A DNA stretch of 6,819 nt, from contig NCCR01000232.1 of the NCBI GenBank assembly GCA_002279765.1, positions 1-6,819 of the forward strand, given 5' to 3'. The DNA comes from Verrucomicrobia bacterium 12-59-8. GTDB taxonomy: Bacteria > Verrucomicrobiota > Verrucomicrobiae > Verrucomicrobiales > Verrucomicrobiaceae. Below the pieces are notes generated by a model, which saw only the letters and a program-made list of their open reading frames with translations, was not told the origin of the DNA and made no database searches. A program made the translations under genes and the position numbers. Each line of letters starts with the position of its first letter. The first letter of the stretch is position 1. This document shows, in pieces, positions 5,842 through 6,819 of the stretch.

Positions 5842-6207
5842 GTTTGATGGGAGGGTGGTTCTATTTCAGTGCATCCTTGGCGGGCTGAGTGCTGAGCTGC
5901 TGCCGTGCGTTGGTGAGGGATGTGGGGATGTGGGGATGTGGGGATGTGGGTCAGCCGTGCGGCGGCTACTTCCTGGCGCGCTTGGTCTTGGATGTTGCGC
6001 AGGAAAAAGCTGAAAAACTTGCCTGCATGATGTGGCAGAGCGCTGATTTTCAATGCGCTTGCGCTGGGATTTACGGCTGCGATTGGGTGCGTGGCGCTGC
6101 CGCAGATGCCCCGCTTCATGTTTTCTATGGCTGCTTAAAAGCACGCTCAGGGGGTGCAATTGACCTTGCAGTCATCCGCTTAGGGGTATCTTCGTGCGCA
6201 CCCAACC
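5842..6207. other. Gene-free stretch between terminator and last gene
   Basis: About 370 bp without a convincing gene. Open frames on both strands give low-complexity or Cys/Trp-rich translations with no signal, motif or consistent codon use. The one structured element is the 8-bp tandem repeat listed separately. Near the right end a TTGACC at 6160-6165 could be a -35 box for the 6208 gene, but no good -10 stands at the usual distance. Confidence 0.4.
5919..5950. repeat. Tandem repeat, GATGTGGG x 4
   Basis: Four perfect, contiguous copies of an 8-bp unit. The unit length is not a multiple of three, so gain or loss of a copy would shift any frame through it; no credible gene crosses it. On the other strand it is (CCCACATC)4. 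Perfect identity of all copies suggests recent expansion by slippage. Confidence 0.95.
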
Positions 6208-6819
6208 ATGCGCTTCATGAAACAACTGCTCCTCGCCCTTCTGCTGGTCTCATTCACCTCCATATCCGCCCTGGCTGACAGCCCGGAGGCCATCCTCAAG
6301 GACTACCGCAAGGCGGCCACTCAGGCGGTGGAACGGCTGAATCAGTCGCTGGAAAAAGCCGCTACGCCTATCATCACGAAGCTCGTGGCTAGCGGCGATA
6401 CCGCTGGGGCTGAAGAACTCACGGCCCAGCTCAAGGAAAAGCTTGCAGGAGAGTCTGTACTCAAGCCTCAGGCGAGCGCCGTTCAGCTTTTTTCCCTGTA
6501 TGATGAAGCGCGTGCCAAAGCCCTCGCACCTGTGCAGAAGTCTAGCATCGCCCGTATAGACAGCCAGCTCAAAACCGCAGGCGGAGCCAAGCTGGAAACC
6601 GTCACGGAATTGGGTAAGGTGCGTGAGGAGATCGAGGCGGGGAGGGTCTCTCATGAAGTCAATTTCCCTTTAGTTTGGACCTATCATATGACTGCAACCG
6701 GTCCGGTTATGGCGGAATTAACACTTTCGCCGGATGGGAAATGGAAATTGAAAAATACCCAAACGGGAGTTGTTTCAGAAACCGGCGAATGGGTTCAAGT
6801 CAAAAGGAATATCCTTGAT
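6208..6819 (+). CDS. Exported helical protein with a C-terminal beta-like domain, cut by the window edge
   Basis: The frame is open from ATG 6208 to the last base, giving 204 residues without a stop. A Sec signal peptide is clear, with cleavage after ALA at residue 23 (ATG 6217, MKQLLLALLL, is an equally good start). Residues 24-148 are Ala/Leu/Lys/Glu-rich and almost entirely helical, probably two or three long helices or a coiled coil (for instance around EELTAQLKEKL and ELGKVREEIEAG). The pattern resembles periplasmic helical spacers common in Verrucomicrobiota and Planctomycetota. From about residue 150 the sequence turns beta-like: LVWTYHMTATGPVMAELTLS, then PDGKWKLKN and GEWVQVKR, a small repeating-strand module like those that read 'DGxW...G.W'. 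GC content falls at this point from about 61 to about 43 percent (hand count). Function unknown; a role in envelope structure is only a guess. No Shine-Dalgarno site is seen. Confidence 0.75.
   Translation, partial: MRFMKQLLLALLLVSFTSISALADSPEAILKDYRKAATQAVERLNQSLEKAATPIITKLVASGDTAGAEELTAQLKEKLAGESVLKPQASAVQLFSLYDEARAKALAPVQKSSIARIDSQLKTAGGAKLETVTELGKVREEIEAGRVSHEVNFPLVWTYHMTATGPVMAELTLSPDGKWKLKNTQTGVVSETGEWVQVKRNILD

Noticed and set aside
6083..6205. Inverted 9-mers TTGGGTGCG (6083-6091) and CGCACCCAA (6197-6205) as ends of a mobile element
   Set aside because: Only 105 bp apart with no coding content between and no target duplication; a chance match is plausible.
5889..6278. Plus-strand frame of 129 codons across the tandem repeat
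   Set aside because: It overlaps the start of the exported protein at 6208 in another frame and its Cys/Trp/Gly-rich translation has no motif or signal peptide.

Overview
The window looks like chromosomal DNA of a moderately GC-rich Gram-negative bacterium. The style of the small secreted proteins, the weak or absent Shine-Dalgarno sites and the many lipoprotein or Sec signals suggest Verrucomicrobiota (a Prosthecobacter/Verrucomicrobium-like relative). This placement is an inference from protein character; no marker gene is present. Nearly every recognisable product is predicted to be exported, so the stretch reads as a cell-envelope or secretome neighbourhood rather than a metabolic operon.

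Layout. Positions 1-92 (minus) hold the first 30 codons of a small unknown gene running off the left edge. A minus-strand lipoprotein with a LecA (PA-IL)-like carbohydrate-binding domain follows at 355-933. A 278-bp divergent spacer with short repeats separates it from a plus-strand pair: a putative outer-membrane beta-barrel protein (1212-2486) and, 52 bp on, a large subtilisin-family (S8) lipoprotein protease (2539-4743). Convergent to the protease, at 4937-5096 on minus, is a second and frameshifted copy of the small gene seen at 1-92. A non-coding stretch with two adjacent perfect hairpins leads to a small Cys/His-rich secreted protein (5476-5787), closed by a very strong intrinsic terminator (5805-5841). 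Next comes a 420-bp gene-free region carrying four perfect copies of an 8-bp tandem repeat (5919-5950). Last is an exported helical protein (6208 to the right edge) whose C-terminal beta-like part is much more AT-rich than its N-terminal part.

How the genes may work together. The barrel and protease lie in tandem with no visible terminator between them and are probably co-transcribed. A lipid-anchored subtilase beside an outer-membrane barrel, with a lectin-like lipoprotein divergently placed, would suit surface processing or binding of extracellular polymers, but this is inference.

The least expected signal is the pair of minus-strand small genes. They share a conserved 35-nt leader and an N-terminus (MSF-I/L-FASSHLPE) in which differences are mostly synonymous. 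That argues for an unnamed, repeated, protein-coding family, one copy of which is broken at a run of six G.
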